Positions 23,358-31,243 of a stretch of 39,657 nucleotides of DNA are shown one piece after another (positions within the stretch are counted from its first letter, which is position 1; every line of letters begins with the position of its first letter). Below the pieces are notes generated by a model. The model saw only the letters and a list, made by a program, of their open reading frames with translations, was not told where the DNA came from and made no database searches. The DNA is taken from assembly GCA_905234655.1 (NCBI GenBank), contig CAJOJG010000029.1, positions 1-39,657 on the forward strand, read 5' to 3'. This DNA comes from an uncultured Bacteroidales bacterium. Lineage in GTDB: Bacteria; Bacteroidota; Bacteroidia; Bacteroidales; UBA3824. Position numbers and translations under genes: made by a program.

Positions 23358-23757
23358 ATGAAAGTAGTTGCATTAACATCAGATTATCCACTGACAGAGT
23401 TTGACTGTGGAGACAGCGACTTAAACGGGTTCCTTATGGAGGATGCCAAGCATTTCCTCTCGAAGCGTATTGCCAATACTTTCATTTTGGAGGACGAGGG
23501 TCGTATTGCTGGCTATTTTTGTTTGTTAAACGACAAGATTAGTCGTGTCGAAATTACCAATGGCAGATGGAAAAAAATCAAAGACAGTTTTCCTGAAGAA
23601 TAAGATGCAGAGCCAGTCTGCGTTTCGCTTTATCACTGTGGATGCGTACCAGGCGGCTATTCCATTTTACAAAAAGAATGGATTTATCGAACTTACCCAA
23701 AAAGACCAGGGCGAGTTTACTCGCTTGATGTATTTTGATATGATGGAACTTGGTTAA
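23358..23757 (+). pseudogene. GNAT acetyltransferase (toxin-like) with internal deletion and frame change
   Basis: The first part (23358-23603, 81 aa) is a normal family N-terminus: MKVVALTSDYPLTEFDCGDS, then KRIANTFILED, YFCLLNDKIS and DSFPEE, then TAA. The C-terminal part continues in another frame (about 23604-23757): SAFRFITVDAYQAAIPFYKK then NGF...RLMYFDMMEL. By memory of intact relatives, about 40 residues between them are missing, including the acetyl-CoA-binding motif A. The product cannot be a working enzyme. Its last codon overlaps the convergent MATE gene stop (4 bp). Confidence 0.75.
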
Positions 23758-25103
23758 GGAGTTGTTTCTTTCGGTCGTATTCTCCGCCAGACCCATATAA
23801 ACGCAGGGACTAAGAACATGTCGGCGGCGAGCCAGGCCGTCGGGTCGCCGAGGCAGACGGCTATGTAGCCGAAGGTCGGGACGGCAAAGAGGCTGACTAA
23901 AACCCTCGCCACCATTTCCGCAACGCCGCTGAACATCGCCAACTTCGTGTAGCCGACGCCTTGTATCGAATAGCGGAGTATGCAGAGCGAGCCGAGCAGG
24001 AGGTAGAATGTCACGGAACAATGCAGGAAAAGTTCGGTCTTGTCCAAAACCTCAGTCTCGCCATTGTCCATAAATAGCGAACCCATCCAGTATGCTGACG
24101 GCCACATGATTGAGAGACATATCGCGACGTATGACGCCATTATTATAAAGGTGTCCTTAATGCCGTGGAGTATGCGCTGAGGCTTTCCTGCGCCGTAGTT
24201 CTGTCCGCAGAAGGTCGCCATCGCGATTCCGAAGGTCTCGAGCGGACACATGAAGAACATCTTTATGCGCATCGCCGTCGTGAAGGCCGCAGCACAGTTA
24301 GTGCCGAGGGTGTTGTTCGCATTTTGGAGCATCATGGAGCCAATGGCGGTGATGGAGAATTGGAGCCCCATCGGCACGCCCACGCCGAGCAGGTGGCGCG
24401 CGTCTGTCCAACGGAAACGCTTTTCGTCCGCCGTGGATTTCAATATCGGAAAACTTCTCCGCATGTAGACCCAGCAGGCCGCCGCCGAGAGCATTTGGGA
24501 CAATAAAGTAGCCGCCGCCGCGCCGCCCACGCCCATCTTGAAGCCGAGTATCAACAGAAAATCCAGCCCGATGTTGAGTATGGTGGAAAGTATCAGGAAG
24601 TAGAACGGTGTCTTGCTGTCGCCGAGCGCGCGGATTATGGACGAGAGCAGGTTGTAGAAGAATGTCGCAGGTATGCCGATGAATGTTATCAGGAGGTAAC
24701 TGTACGCGCCGTCCATCACGTCTTCCGGGGTGCTGAGCCATTGAAGGATTTGGCGGCAGAGGATTGTGGTGATGATGGTTATCAACAGCGACAGCACGGC
24801 GGCTATCTTAAGGCTTGTGTTGATGTAGCGGCGCATCATCGCGTAGTCCCGCGCGCCGAATTTTTGGGCGATGGGAATGCCGAAGCCTGCGCCGCAGCCG
24901 TTGCAGAATCCCAATATGAAAAACATCACCGACGAGGACGCGCCAATGGCGGCGAGCGACTGTATGTCGAGCGTATTGCCCACTATCGCCGCGTCAACGA
25001 GCGAGTAGGTCTGTTGGAGTATATTGCCGGCGACGAGCGGGAGGGCAAATTTTATTATTAGCGGAAACGGCCGTCCGTCGGTCATCTCCAGTGTCTTTGC
25101 CAT
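23754..25103 (-). CDS. MATE-family efflux transporter
   Basis: 449 aa with 12 hydrophobic helices in two halves. The start has FALPLVAGNILQQTYSLVDAAIVG, the typical MATE entry; the second half begins with LLGVGVPMGLQFSITAIG. Other marks are SSVMFFILGF and the Q-N-Y-G-A-G segment (CGQNYGAGKPQRI). It exports cationic compounds or drugs with H+ or Na+ exchange; the substrate is unknown. The gene follows the chemoreceptor gene by 32 bp on the same strand, so it may share its transcript. The start at 25103 is the best ATG. Confidence 0.9.
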   Translation of the reverse strand: MAKTLEMTDGRPFPLIIKFALPLVAGNILQQTYSLVDAAIVGNTLDIQSLAAIGASSSVMFFILGFCNGCGAGFGIPIAQKFGARDYAMMRRYINTSLKIAAVLSLLITIITTILCRQILQWLSTPEDVMDGAYSYLLITFIGIPATFFYNLLSSIIRALGDSKTPFYFLILSTILNIGLDFLLILGFKMGVGGAAAATLLSQMLSAAACWVYMRRSFPILKSTADEKRFRWTDARHLLGVGVPMGLQFSITAIGSMMLQNANNTLGTNCAAAFTTAMRIKMFFMCPLETFGIAMATFCGQNYGAGKPQRILHGIKDTFIIMASYVAICLSIMWPSAYWMGSLFMDNGETEVLDKTELFLHCSVTFYLLLGSLCILRYSIQGVGYTKLAMFSGVAEMVARVLVSLFAVPTFGYIAVCLGDPTAWLAADMFLVPAFIWVWRRIRPKETTP

Positions 25104-25135
25104 TTTTGTTTTGTGTGGTTCTTCTTCTTATTGGG

Positions 25136-27010
25136 TCAGAATTTGAATACCGTGGTCGATTCCCTGAAGGCGTCCGCTTGTGCGTTGAGTTGTTCGGCGT
25201 TGACGGCGAGTTCTTCGCTCGCGGCGGCGTTGCCTTGGATGGAGGAGTTGAGTTGGCGCACGGCGTCCTCTATTTGACCGATGGTGTCCATGATGCTGTT
25301 TCCCGATTCTTCGACGCTGATGATGAGGTCGGTGCTCTTTTGGACGGACGGGACGATGGTGTTAAGCATCTCGGTGGAGTTTTCGGTGGCTTGGACGCTG
25401 TTTGCCGCGCCTTCGATGATGGAGTTTGCGGAGTTTTTGGACTTTTCGGCGAGTTTGCGGATTTCAGATGCGACTACCGCGAATCCCTTTCCGTGTTCGC
25501 CGGCGCGGGCGGCCTCGACTGCGGCGTTGAGGGCGAGGATGTTGGTTTGGAAGGCGATGTCGTTGATTATCTGAATCTTCTCTGAAATGTCGCGGACGGA
25601 TTCCAGGCTCTCGTTCTGCGCTTTTTGGATGTCCTTTATGCTGTTTGCGATTTCGTGTGTGATTTCCATAGCCTGGCGCGTGTTTCCGGCGTTGTTGGAT
25701 ATTTCCTGCTGGATATAGGACACGGACTGCACGATTTGGTCGGCAGTGGCGGCCTGCTCGTTGGCGTTCTGGGAGAGCGTCTGTGTGGCGTTGTTGATTT
25801 CCGCGCTGTAGTTCGTTATGCTGTCCGAGCCGGATATGATGCCCTTGAGCATGTCGCTGAGGCTCGACGCAAGGTCGATGCAAGCCTTGAGTATGCCGGT
25901 GGTCTTGCGGCCGTTGTTGTTCTGCTGGAAGTCGCCTTTGGCAATCTTTGCGACGATTTCTTTTACTGTCTCGGGTTCGCCGCCGATGTTCTTGATGATG
26001 TTTTGGGTTATGCGGTTAATGACGAAGATTATTATTATGATGATGATGGTCACGGCGATGCCTACTGGCCACAGTATTTGGCCGATGCCGTCGAGTTTGT
26101 CGGCTTCGGGGTATACGAAAGCAATGTGGTTGCTGAGGTTGTTGTCGTATATGTGTATCATTTCATAGCTGATGCCGTCTTTTTTGAACTGGACTTTGTC
26201 GACGTCGCCGCTGTGGTTGGTCGATATTTTTTGCCAAACGTCGGACGGGAGGCTTCTCCATTGCTCGTTGGGGCGCATTATACATTCGTTTGTGTTGTTA
26301 ATCCACAATGAGAAACCGTGGTTCAAGATTTTTGCTGCGCCGAACTCGCGGTTTTGCATGAGGATTTTGTTTTCCTCGCTGCCGGTGAACAACATGCCCG
26401 ATACTTTGCCGTTGATGTAGATAGGCTTGTAGGTCGCGATGTATGGCTTGCCGAGGATTGTGGTGCGGTTATAGAAAACTTTTCCGAGTTCTATCGTCTT
26501 TGCGACCTCGGTGTTGTCCCCGATGAGCGTTCCGATGGCGTATGAGCCGTCCTCGTTCTTTATCGATGTGCATATACGGATATATCCGCCGTCGGTCTTC
26601 TGTAGGATTGTGAAGTGGCGGTCAGATGACGCGGCGGCCATGGTCGGTGCAAGCAACTCGTCGCCATGAAGACGTTTTTGTCCGAGTTTCCATGTCTTTA
26701 GGCGGTGGCCGTTGAGGTTATATATGGAGTCGTACTCGCGGATACCGCCGCGAAGTTGGAAGAAGTGGTCTACTGTGTTGAGGAAGAGTATGTTGCCGTT
26801 GCCGTTGTTCTTGAAGTGTTCGTCAACGACGGTAGTCACCGCCCTGAGGTCGGTCGCCACGCTCTGTTCAGTCGCCTGTCCCTTGAACTCCGAGAGTACG
26901 TAGGACAGGAATATGTTTGTCACAATTATGGACGCTATGCCTACGGCGATGAGGGTGGCTGTTATGCGCCCTCTAAGGCCTAATTTGCTGATAGTTGTGG
27001 TTATAGCCAT
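25136..27010 (-). CDS. Methyl-accepting chemotaxis protein with Cache-type sensor domain
   Basis: 624 aa. One membrane helix at about 16-36 ([20 protein letters not shown] pattern), then a large periplasmic region to about 310 that resembles a Cache_3-Cache_2 fusion ([29 protein letters not shown]). A second helix (about 315-340, [15 protein letters not shown]) precedes a HAMP-like linker ([20 protein letters not shown]), then the MCP signalling hairpin with the conserved tip [20 protein letters not shown]. No CheR-binding pentapeptide is seen at the end (TTVFKF). No cheA/cheW or motor genes lie in the window. Its partners and ligand are unknown. Confidence 0.9.
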   Translation of the reverse strand: MAITTTISKLGLRGRITATLIAVGIASIIVTNIFLSYVLSEFKGQATEQSVATDLRAVTTVVDEHFKNNGNGNILFLNTVDHFFQLRGGIREYDSIYNLNGHRLKTWKLGQKRLHGDELLAPTMAAASSDRHFTILQKTDGGYIRICTSIKNEDGSYAIGTLIGDNTEVAKTIELGKVFYNRTTILGKPYIATYKPIYINGKVSGMLFTGSEENKILMQNREFGAAKILNHGFSLWINNTNECIMRPNEQWRSLPSDVWQKISTNHSGDVDKVQFKKDGISYEMIHIYDNNLSNHIAFVYPEADKLDGIGQILWPVGIAVTIIIIIIIFVINRITQNIIKNIGGEPETVKEIVAKIAKGDFQQNNNGRKTTGILKACIDLASSLSDMLKGIISGSDSITNYSAEINNATQTLSQNANEQAATADQIVQSVSYIQQEISNNAGNTRQAMEITHEIANSIKDIQKAQNESLESVRDISEKIQIINDIAFQTNILALNAAVEAARAGEHGKGFAVVASEIRKLAEKSKNSANSIIEGAANSVQATENSTEMLNTIVPSVQKSTDLIISVEESGNSIMDTIGQIEDAVRQLNSSIQGNAAASEELAVNAEQLNAQADAFRESTTVFKF

Positions 27011-27093
27011 ATCTTTTTGCTCCTATGTGTTCTATTTCGTATTACGTTCCTTTTCAAAAACTGTGCAAGATAGTTCGGTTTTATGAATAAAAC

Positions 27094-27115
27094 AAATTTT
27101 TTTGCAAAAAAATTT
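27094..27115. repeat. 22-bp perfect palindrome between the chemoreceptor and outer-membrane protein genes
   Basis: AAATTTTTTTG (27094-27104) is followed with no spacer by its exact reverse complement. It lies in the 171-bp divergent gap, just upstream of the +-strand promoter. It could be an operator or simple A/T-rich sequence. The rest of the gap holds only the promoter. Confidence 0.5.
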
Positions 27116-27122
27116 TTTAAAT

Positions 27123-27154
27123 ATTGTGTAGTGACTGACTTTTTGTTAAATTTG
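27123..27154 (+). promoter_or_regulatory. Promoter of the small outer-membrane protein pair
   Basis: ATTG at 27123-27126, 20 nt, then TAAATTTG at 27147-27154; the ATG at 27182 follows 27 bp later. Confidence 0.65.
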
Positions 27155-27181
27155 GCATGAATGTTATAATGTTGGATTTTT

Positions 27182-27784
27182 ATGAAACGATTGATATTGA
27201 TTTTGGTTTTGGCGGTTTTCAGTCCCATTGCCGTCGATGCGCAGAGCGACACTACTGATGTCGACGAGGACGATTTTACTCCAAATTTTGCATCGTGGAG
27301 CGTCTTGACGGATGTCGAGGTCGCTGCCGGCAGTGTCGGCATGTACAATGTCGCTGTGATTGGCGGTGTCAATTTCGCCAACCACCACCTTTATTATGGG
27401 TGCGGCTTCGTCGGCTCGTATGCCTACCGCGGGGAACGGTCACATGACAATGTCGTCACGAGCGAGAAGGGCGCGGACAAGGTCGTGACGGTCGTCGACG
27501 AGGTCGGGATTGACAAGGCGTTTTTCGGCATTGCGATGGACTTGAGGTATGATGTCCTGCCGGGGAAGATGCTGTCGCCGCTGTTCCAGTTTAGGATTGC
27601 CAAGTTACTCAGCGAGCGGTCCACGAGTTATAAAAGCGCGACTGTCGGCCTTGCGTACAGGATACGCGACACTCGCCACACGTTGTCGCTGGCGGCTGGT
27701 GTGTACAGGTTCGACTATAATATAGGTGCGCGCCTGATGGACTACAGCACGATGACGGTCGTCAATATTGGGTTGAAGTTCTGA
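27182..27784 (+). CDS. Secreted protein, probable small outer-membrane beta-barrel
   Basis: 200 aa with signal peptide (MKRLILILVLAVFSPIAVDA-Q) and an acidic stretch after it (DTTDVDEDDF). The rest shows alternating strands such as HHLYYGCGFVGSYAYRGE, FFGIAMDLRYDVL, LSPLFQFRIAKLL, HTLSLAAGVYRFDY, and an ending TVVNIGLKF with terminal Phe, as in 8-stranded outer-membrane barrels. No family is recognised. It is first of two co-directional genes (18-bp gap). Confidence 0.62.
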   Translation: MKRLILILVLAVFSPIAVDAQSDTTDVDEDDFTPNFASWSVLTDVEVAAGSVGMYNVAVIGGVNFANHHLYYGCGFVGSYAYRGERSHDNVVTSEKGADKVVTVVDEVGIDKAFFGIAMDLRYDVLPGKMLSPLFQFRIAKLLSERSTSYKSATVGLAYRIRDTRHTLSLAAGVYRFDYNIGARLMDYSTMTVVNIGLKF

Positions 27785-27802
27785 AAATAAGATAAACGAA
27801 AT

Positions 27803-28318
27803 ATGAAAAAGATACTTATACTTATCATGCTTGCCCTCGCTTCGTCGGGAATCAGGGCGCAGGAAGAAAACACGGGCTACGGCTACGTCAACCAGGGCAT
27901 CAACATCATGCTCGAGGGCGAATGCTCTGCCAATGAGGGCGTTGGCTACGGCGGCGTGGCGTTCACGATTGGCAACCAGGTCAATCCAAACTTCTTCATC
28001 GGCGGCGGCACAAAGATGCTTATGGGAGCGGTAAGGTACGACTGGCACTTCCGCGCATACGACGAGTTTATGGACAAATATGGCTATGACTCAAATACTT
28101 ATTGGGTAGATTCCGAAGGAAGGAAGTGGAAGTTCCATGGATTTTATGACGACGGCACGGAGGTCTTCATGGACAGTTGGGACGACATACAATATGATAA
28201 GGTGGACAACGCCACCCGCCCAAATATTGTCGACGAGAATGATGCCGACATGAGGTGTTTCACGGAAGAAACCGGCAGGGAGAACAGTTTTATGGCGCGG
28301 CTCGGCGTGGAGTTCTGA
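27803..28318 (+). CDS. Secreted protein of unknown function, possibly a shortened barrel
   Basis: 171 aa with signal peptide (MKKILILIMLALASSGIRA-Q). A glycine-rich strand region (GYGGVAFTIGNQVNPNFFIG) looks like an outer-membrane barrel, but the middle (95-150) is a polar stretch rich in D/Y/W, and only the last strand (SFMARLGVEF) returns to a barrel pattern. It may be a truncated paralogue of barrel proteins or a separate small surface protein. It probably shares a transcript with the preceding gene. No function is recognised. The 216 bp that follow hold only the parA promoter region. Confidence 0.55.
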   Translation: MKKILILIMLALASSGIRAQEENTGYGYVNQGINIMLEGECSANEGVGYGGVAFTIGNQVNPNFFIGGGTKMLMGAVRYDWHFRAYDEFMDKYGYDSNTYWVDSEGRKWKFHGFYDDGTEVFMDSWDDIQYDKVDNATRPNIVDENDADMRCFTEETGRENSFMARLGVEF

Positions 28319-28459
28319 CGGCATGAAATTTTTTTGTGTTTATTATCGGCTTGATTATCAATAAGATGACCCCTATTTTGACGCTGTAACGTGCATTTTG
28401 TACTTTAAGGCAATGTAAAATTTCCTTATGACGGTATGATAATTAAACAAAATTTTTAT

Positions 28460-28467
28460 TACCTTTG
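28460..28467 (+). promoter_or_regulatory. -7 box of the parA-parB run
   Basis: TACCTTTG matches TAnnTTTG. RNA would start near 28474, so the upstream ATG at 28436 cannot be used and the parA start moves to 28535 (or 28487). No -33 TTTG is found. Confidence 0.55.
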
Positions 28468-28534
28468 TACGCCGAATAAATCCATCATGGATTCGTTTGC
28501 AAAAGGAAACAGGAATACATTATACTTATATAAT

Positions 28535-29317
28535 ATGTCAAGAGTATTTGCAATAGCCAACCAGAAAGGTGGAGTTGGCAAGACTACAACAGCAATCAAC
28601 CTGGGGGCGTCGCTCTCGATTTTGGAGAAGAAAATCCTCCTCATCGACGCCGACCCGCAGGCTAACTGCACATCTGGCCTTGGGTTTCAACTCAGGTCCA
28701 TCGAGAGGAGCATCTATGACGCGCTGACCGAAGATGTCGACCCAAAGGACGTCATCCTCAAGACCGGCACGGAAGGGCTCGACATCGTGCCTTCCCACAT
28801 CGACCTCGTGGGCGCGGAAATCGAACTCCTTAACGTCGAGGGACGCGAGTTCAGGCTCAAGTCGTTCATCTCAAAGGTTCGCGACCAGTACGACTACGTG
28901 ATAATCGACTGCTCGCCGTCATTGGGCCTGCTTACCGTCAACGCGCTTACCGCAGCCGACGCCGTGATTATACCCGTGCAGTGCGAATACTTTGCGCTCG
29001 AAGGACTTGGCAAACTGCTCAACACCGTCAAGATGATTCAGCCAAGGCTCAACCCCGACCTCCAAATAGAGGGCTTCCTGCTCACGATGTACGACAGCCG
29101 CCTGCGCCTCTCCAACCAGGTCGTCGACCAGGTGCGCCAGCATTTCCAGGACATGGTGTTCAATACACTAATTCTCAGGAACATCCGTCTCTCGGAGGCT
29201 CCCTCGTATGGAAAGCCGGTCATCGAGTACGACGCAGCGTCCAATGGCGCAATCAACTACCTCAACCTTGCCAAGGAAATCCTCGAAAAGGACGCTTCCG
29301 CAGAGGCAAAGGCTTAA
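28535..29317 (+). CDS. parA: Chromosome-partitioning ATPase ParA
   Basis: 260 aa from the chosen start MSRVFAIANQKGG. The frame runs open from 28436, but residues before 28535 have no match to the family and the -7 box at 28460 lies inside them. The deviant Walker A (KGGVGKTTT, residues 11-19), the A' region LLIDADPQAN, and Walker B (VIIDCSPSLG) identify a Soj/ParA ATPase. It binds DNA non-specifically as an ATP dimer and positions ParB-parS complexes for chromosome segregation. parB follows after 63 bp. Confidence 0.93.
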   Translation: MSRVFAIANQKGGVGKTTTAINLGASLSILEKKILLIDADPQANCTSGLGFQLRSIERSIYDALTEDVDPKDVILKTGTEGLDIVPSHIDLVGAEIELLNVEGREFRLKSFISKVRDQYDYVIIDCSPSLGLLTVNALTAADAVIIPVQCEYFALEGLGKLLNTVKMIQPRLNPDLQIEGFLLTMYDSRLRLSNQVVDQVRQHFQDMVFNTLILRNIRLSEAPSYGKPVIEYDAASNGAINYLNLAKEILEKDASAEAKA

Positions 29318-29380
29318 GAACCGAAAAAGAAGTTAGAAGAACTAAAAGAATAACAAGAACATCCTTAAACTTTTGGAACA

Positions 29381-30346
29381 ATGGCAAAACCGAAGATAGG
29401 CGGGCTCAACCGTGGTCTTGACTTCCTTATCCAAGACAACAAGACCTTTGAGAACAACCAACCCGAGGACGTGGTCAATACGGGCAGCATTGCCCTCATT
29501 AACCTCGACCTCATCGTGCCTAACCCGACACAGCCGCGCACTGACTTCGACGAGAACGCGATTAACGAACTCGCCGAATCCATCAAGACGCTCGGCATAA
29601 TACAGCCGTTGACACTCCGGAAGAAGGATGACAAATACGAAATCATCTCCGGCGAGCGTCGTTACCGCGCCTCCAAAATTGCTGGCCTGGTCGAAGTCCC
29701 GGCGTACATCACCGAGGCTGACGACAGCGTGGCTTTGCAGATGGCGCTTGTCGAGAATATCCAGCGCGAGGATCTTAACTCGATAGAAATCGCCATTACC
29801 TACAACAGGCTCATCGAGGAGTGCCACCTGACACAGGAAGAACTCAGCACCCGCCTTGGAAAGGGCAGGAGCACGATTGCAAACTCACTGCGCCTGCTGC
29901 GCCTTCCCGACCAGATGCAAGCCGCATTGCGCAACAAGGTAATCACCGAGGGTCAAATCCGTCCGCTCATCAGCATGGAAGACCACGACCTTCAAGTAGA
30001 CCTTTTCCAAAAGGTGCTTAACTATGGCCTTACGGCGCGGCAAGTCGAGATGCTCGTCAAGGATCCCGACGGCTATGTCTTTGAACTCGAGCAGAAAGCC
30101 GATGACGAGCCACAGGGCGAGGAACAGCAGCAGGAAAACCCCGAGGCTAAGAAGGTCATGATGAAGCCCACGCGCCCAAAATTGACCGACCATCAAAAGC
30201 AACTCAAAAAAGATTTCACAAACAAATTCAGCGTGCCTGTCGACATAAAGCCCGACAGCAAGGGTTACTGCAAACTCACATTCAACCTCAAGTCGCAGGA
30301 CGACTACGACAAAATCATTAACATCCTCAACAACGTCCAACTTTAG
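29381..30346 (+). CDS. parB: Chromosome-partitioning protein ParB (CTPase)
   Basis: 321 aa. The N-terminal ParB/Srx domain (about 37-130) carries PNPTQPRTDFD, GIIQPLTLR, and the CTP-binding/arginine motif GERRYRAS (91-98), followed by ALVENIQREDLNSIE. The helix-turn-helix for parS binding (about 140-200) includes EELSTRLGKGRSTIANSLRL. The C-terminal dimerisation part (about 270-321) follows a Q/E-rich linker. ParB loads on parS sites, slides as a CTP clamp and works with the adjacent ParA. No parS site is seen in the window. Confidence 0.94.
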   Translation: MAKPKIGGLNRGLDFLIQDNKTFENNQPEDVVNTGSIALINLDLIVPNPTQPRTDFDENAINELAESIKTLGIIQPLTLRKKDDKYEIISGERRYRASKIAGLVEVPAYITEADDSVALQMALVENIQREDLNSIEIAITYNRLIEECHLTQEELSTRLGKGRSTIANSLRLLRLPDQMQAALRNKVITEGQIRPLISMEDHDLQVDLFQKVLNYGLTARQVEMLVKDPDGYVFELEQKADDEPQGEEQQQENPEAKKVMMKPTRPKLTDHQKQLKKDFTNKFSVPVDIKPDSKGYCKLTFNLKSQDDYDKIINILNNVQL

Positions 30347-30350
30347 CCGT

Positions 30351-31061
30351 ATGACATTAAAAAGGACAATCGCACTGTTGGCCGCCCTCGTTATGGCTTT
30401 CATGGCGGACTTCGCCTCCGCGCAGGAGCCTGATGCGCCCGACCTCAGCGACCCAGCCGTGCAGCAAGGCTACCGTGAAGGGCGGCAGGATTCCTTGCGT
30501 CCGAGAATCAGTTTTGACGATGGAAAAAACTACGAACTCGTCGCCGTGGATACTGCGGCGGTGGAGGAGGACAGCATACGCGAAATCACAAAAAATCCTA
30601 AACTCGCCGGCTGGCTCTCGTTCGCAGTGCCGGGCGCGGGGCAGGTCTACAACGGTCAATACTGGAAAGTGCCGATAATATACGGCGGTTTCGGGACGTT
30701 GATTTACGTTTCGCAGTTCTATAATGTCCGCTATAAGCAACTTAAAAACGACGAGCATTACCTGCTTGCACAGGCGGCGGGCGACAGCACGTATACCGGC
30801 ATTAGTTTCTATGGGTTGACGACGGAGAGCGACATTGTCAGGTATATGCGTAAGTATCGGCGTTACAGGGACTTGTGCTATCTTGGAATGTTCCTTGTGT
30901 ATATGATGAACATATTTGACGCTGTGGTTGACGCCCATCTTTATGATTATAATGTCACGGACGACATCGCGCTGAGGCTCGAGCCATACGCGACAGAGCC
31001 TTTTTTTGCAGGAATGGGTCCGCCCCCCGCTTTTGGCGCGAGGTTTGTAATTACATTTTAG
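30351..31061 (+). CDS. DUF5683-type membrane protein of the parAB cluster
   Basis: 236 aa. The signal peptide ends near FASA-Q; after a polar region the conserved block KNPKLAGWLSFAVPGAGQVY begins (about residue 81), followed by the sequence YWKVPIIYGGFGTL and a hydrophobic stretch (YLGMFLVYMMNIFDAVVDAH). This is the DUF5683 pattern commonly found just after parB in Bacteroidota; function unknown, likely in the cell envelope. It starts 4 bp after parB stops, so it is in the same operon. The chosen start gives the signal peptide. Confidence 0.82.
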   Translation: MTLKRTIALLAALVMAFMADFASAQEPDAPDLSDPAVQQGYREGRQDSLRPRISFDDGKNYELVAVDTAAVEEDSIREITKNPKLAGWLSFAVPGAGQVYNGQYWKVPIIYGGFGTLIYVSQFYNVRYKQLKNDEHYLLAQAAGDSTYTGISFYGLTTESDIVRYMRKYRRYRDLCYLGMFLVYMMNIFDAVVDAHLYDYNVTDDIALRLEPYATEPFFAGMGPPPAFGARFVITF

Positions 31062-31119
31062 ACAGGTTTGATTGATTTGGAAGATTTGAGAGAGATTTGA
31101 AAGATATATGTAAGATTTC

Positions 31120-31156
31120 CGTCCTATAGGACGAAAAAATAGATTCCGCTTCGCGG
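31120..31156. repeat. Double-hairpin intergenic repeat, copy A
   Basis: A perfect palindrome CGTCCTATAGGACG (31120-31133), an A-rich spacer, then a hairpin CCGC-TTC-GCGG (31146-31156), followed by GGGAAATTTTTTCAAATCTT-like sequence (to about 31173). Copy B lies at 39283-39323 with the same plan. Short AGATTTGA-like repeats precede copy A. This accounts for most of the 182-bp gap between DUF5683 and the transglycosylase gene. Confidence 0.6.
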
Positions 31157-31243
31157 GAAATTTTTTCAAATCTTATCCAAACAAACAAATAATATATTAT
31201 GAGTTATTTCTCGCGAAGATTTTAACAAAATACTGAACTTATA

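Noticed and set aside
28436..28534. Longer ParA starting at 28436
   Set aside because: The -7 box TACCTTTG at 28460 lies inside it, and the extra residues do not belong to the ParA fold.
28319..31061. parS sites near parAB
   Set aside because: I looked for TGTTTCACGTGAAACA-like palindromes and found only isolated CACGTG cores elsewhere (for example near 755, 5386 and 20814) without matching flanks.
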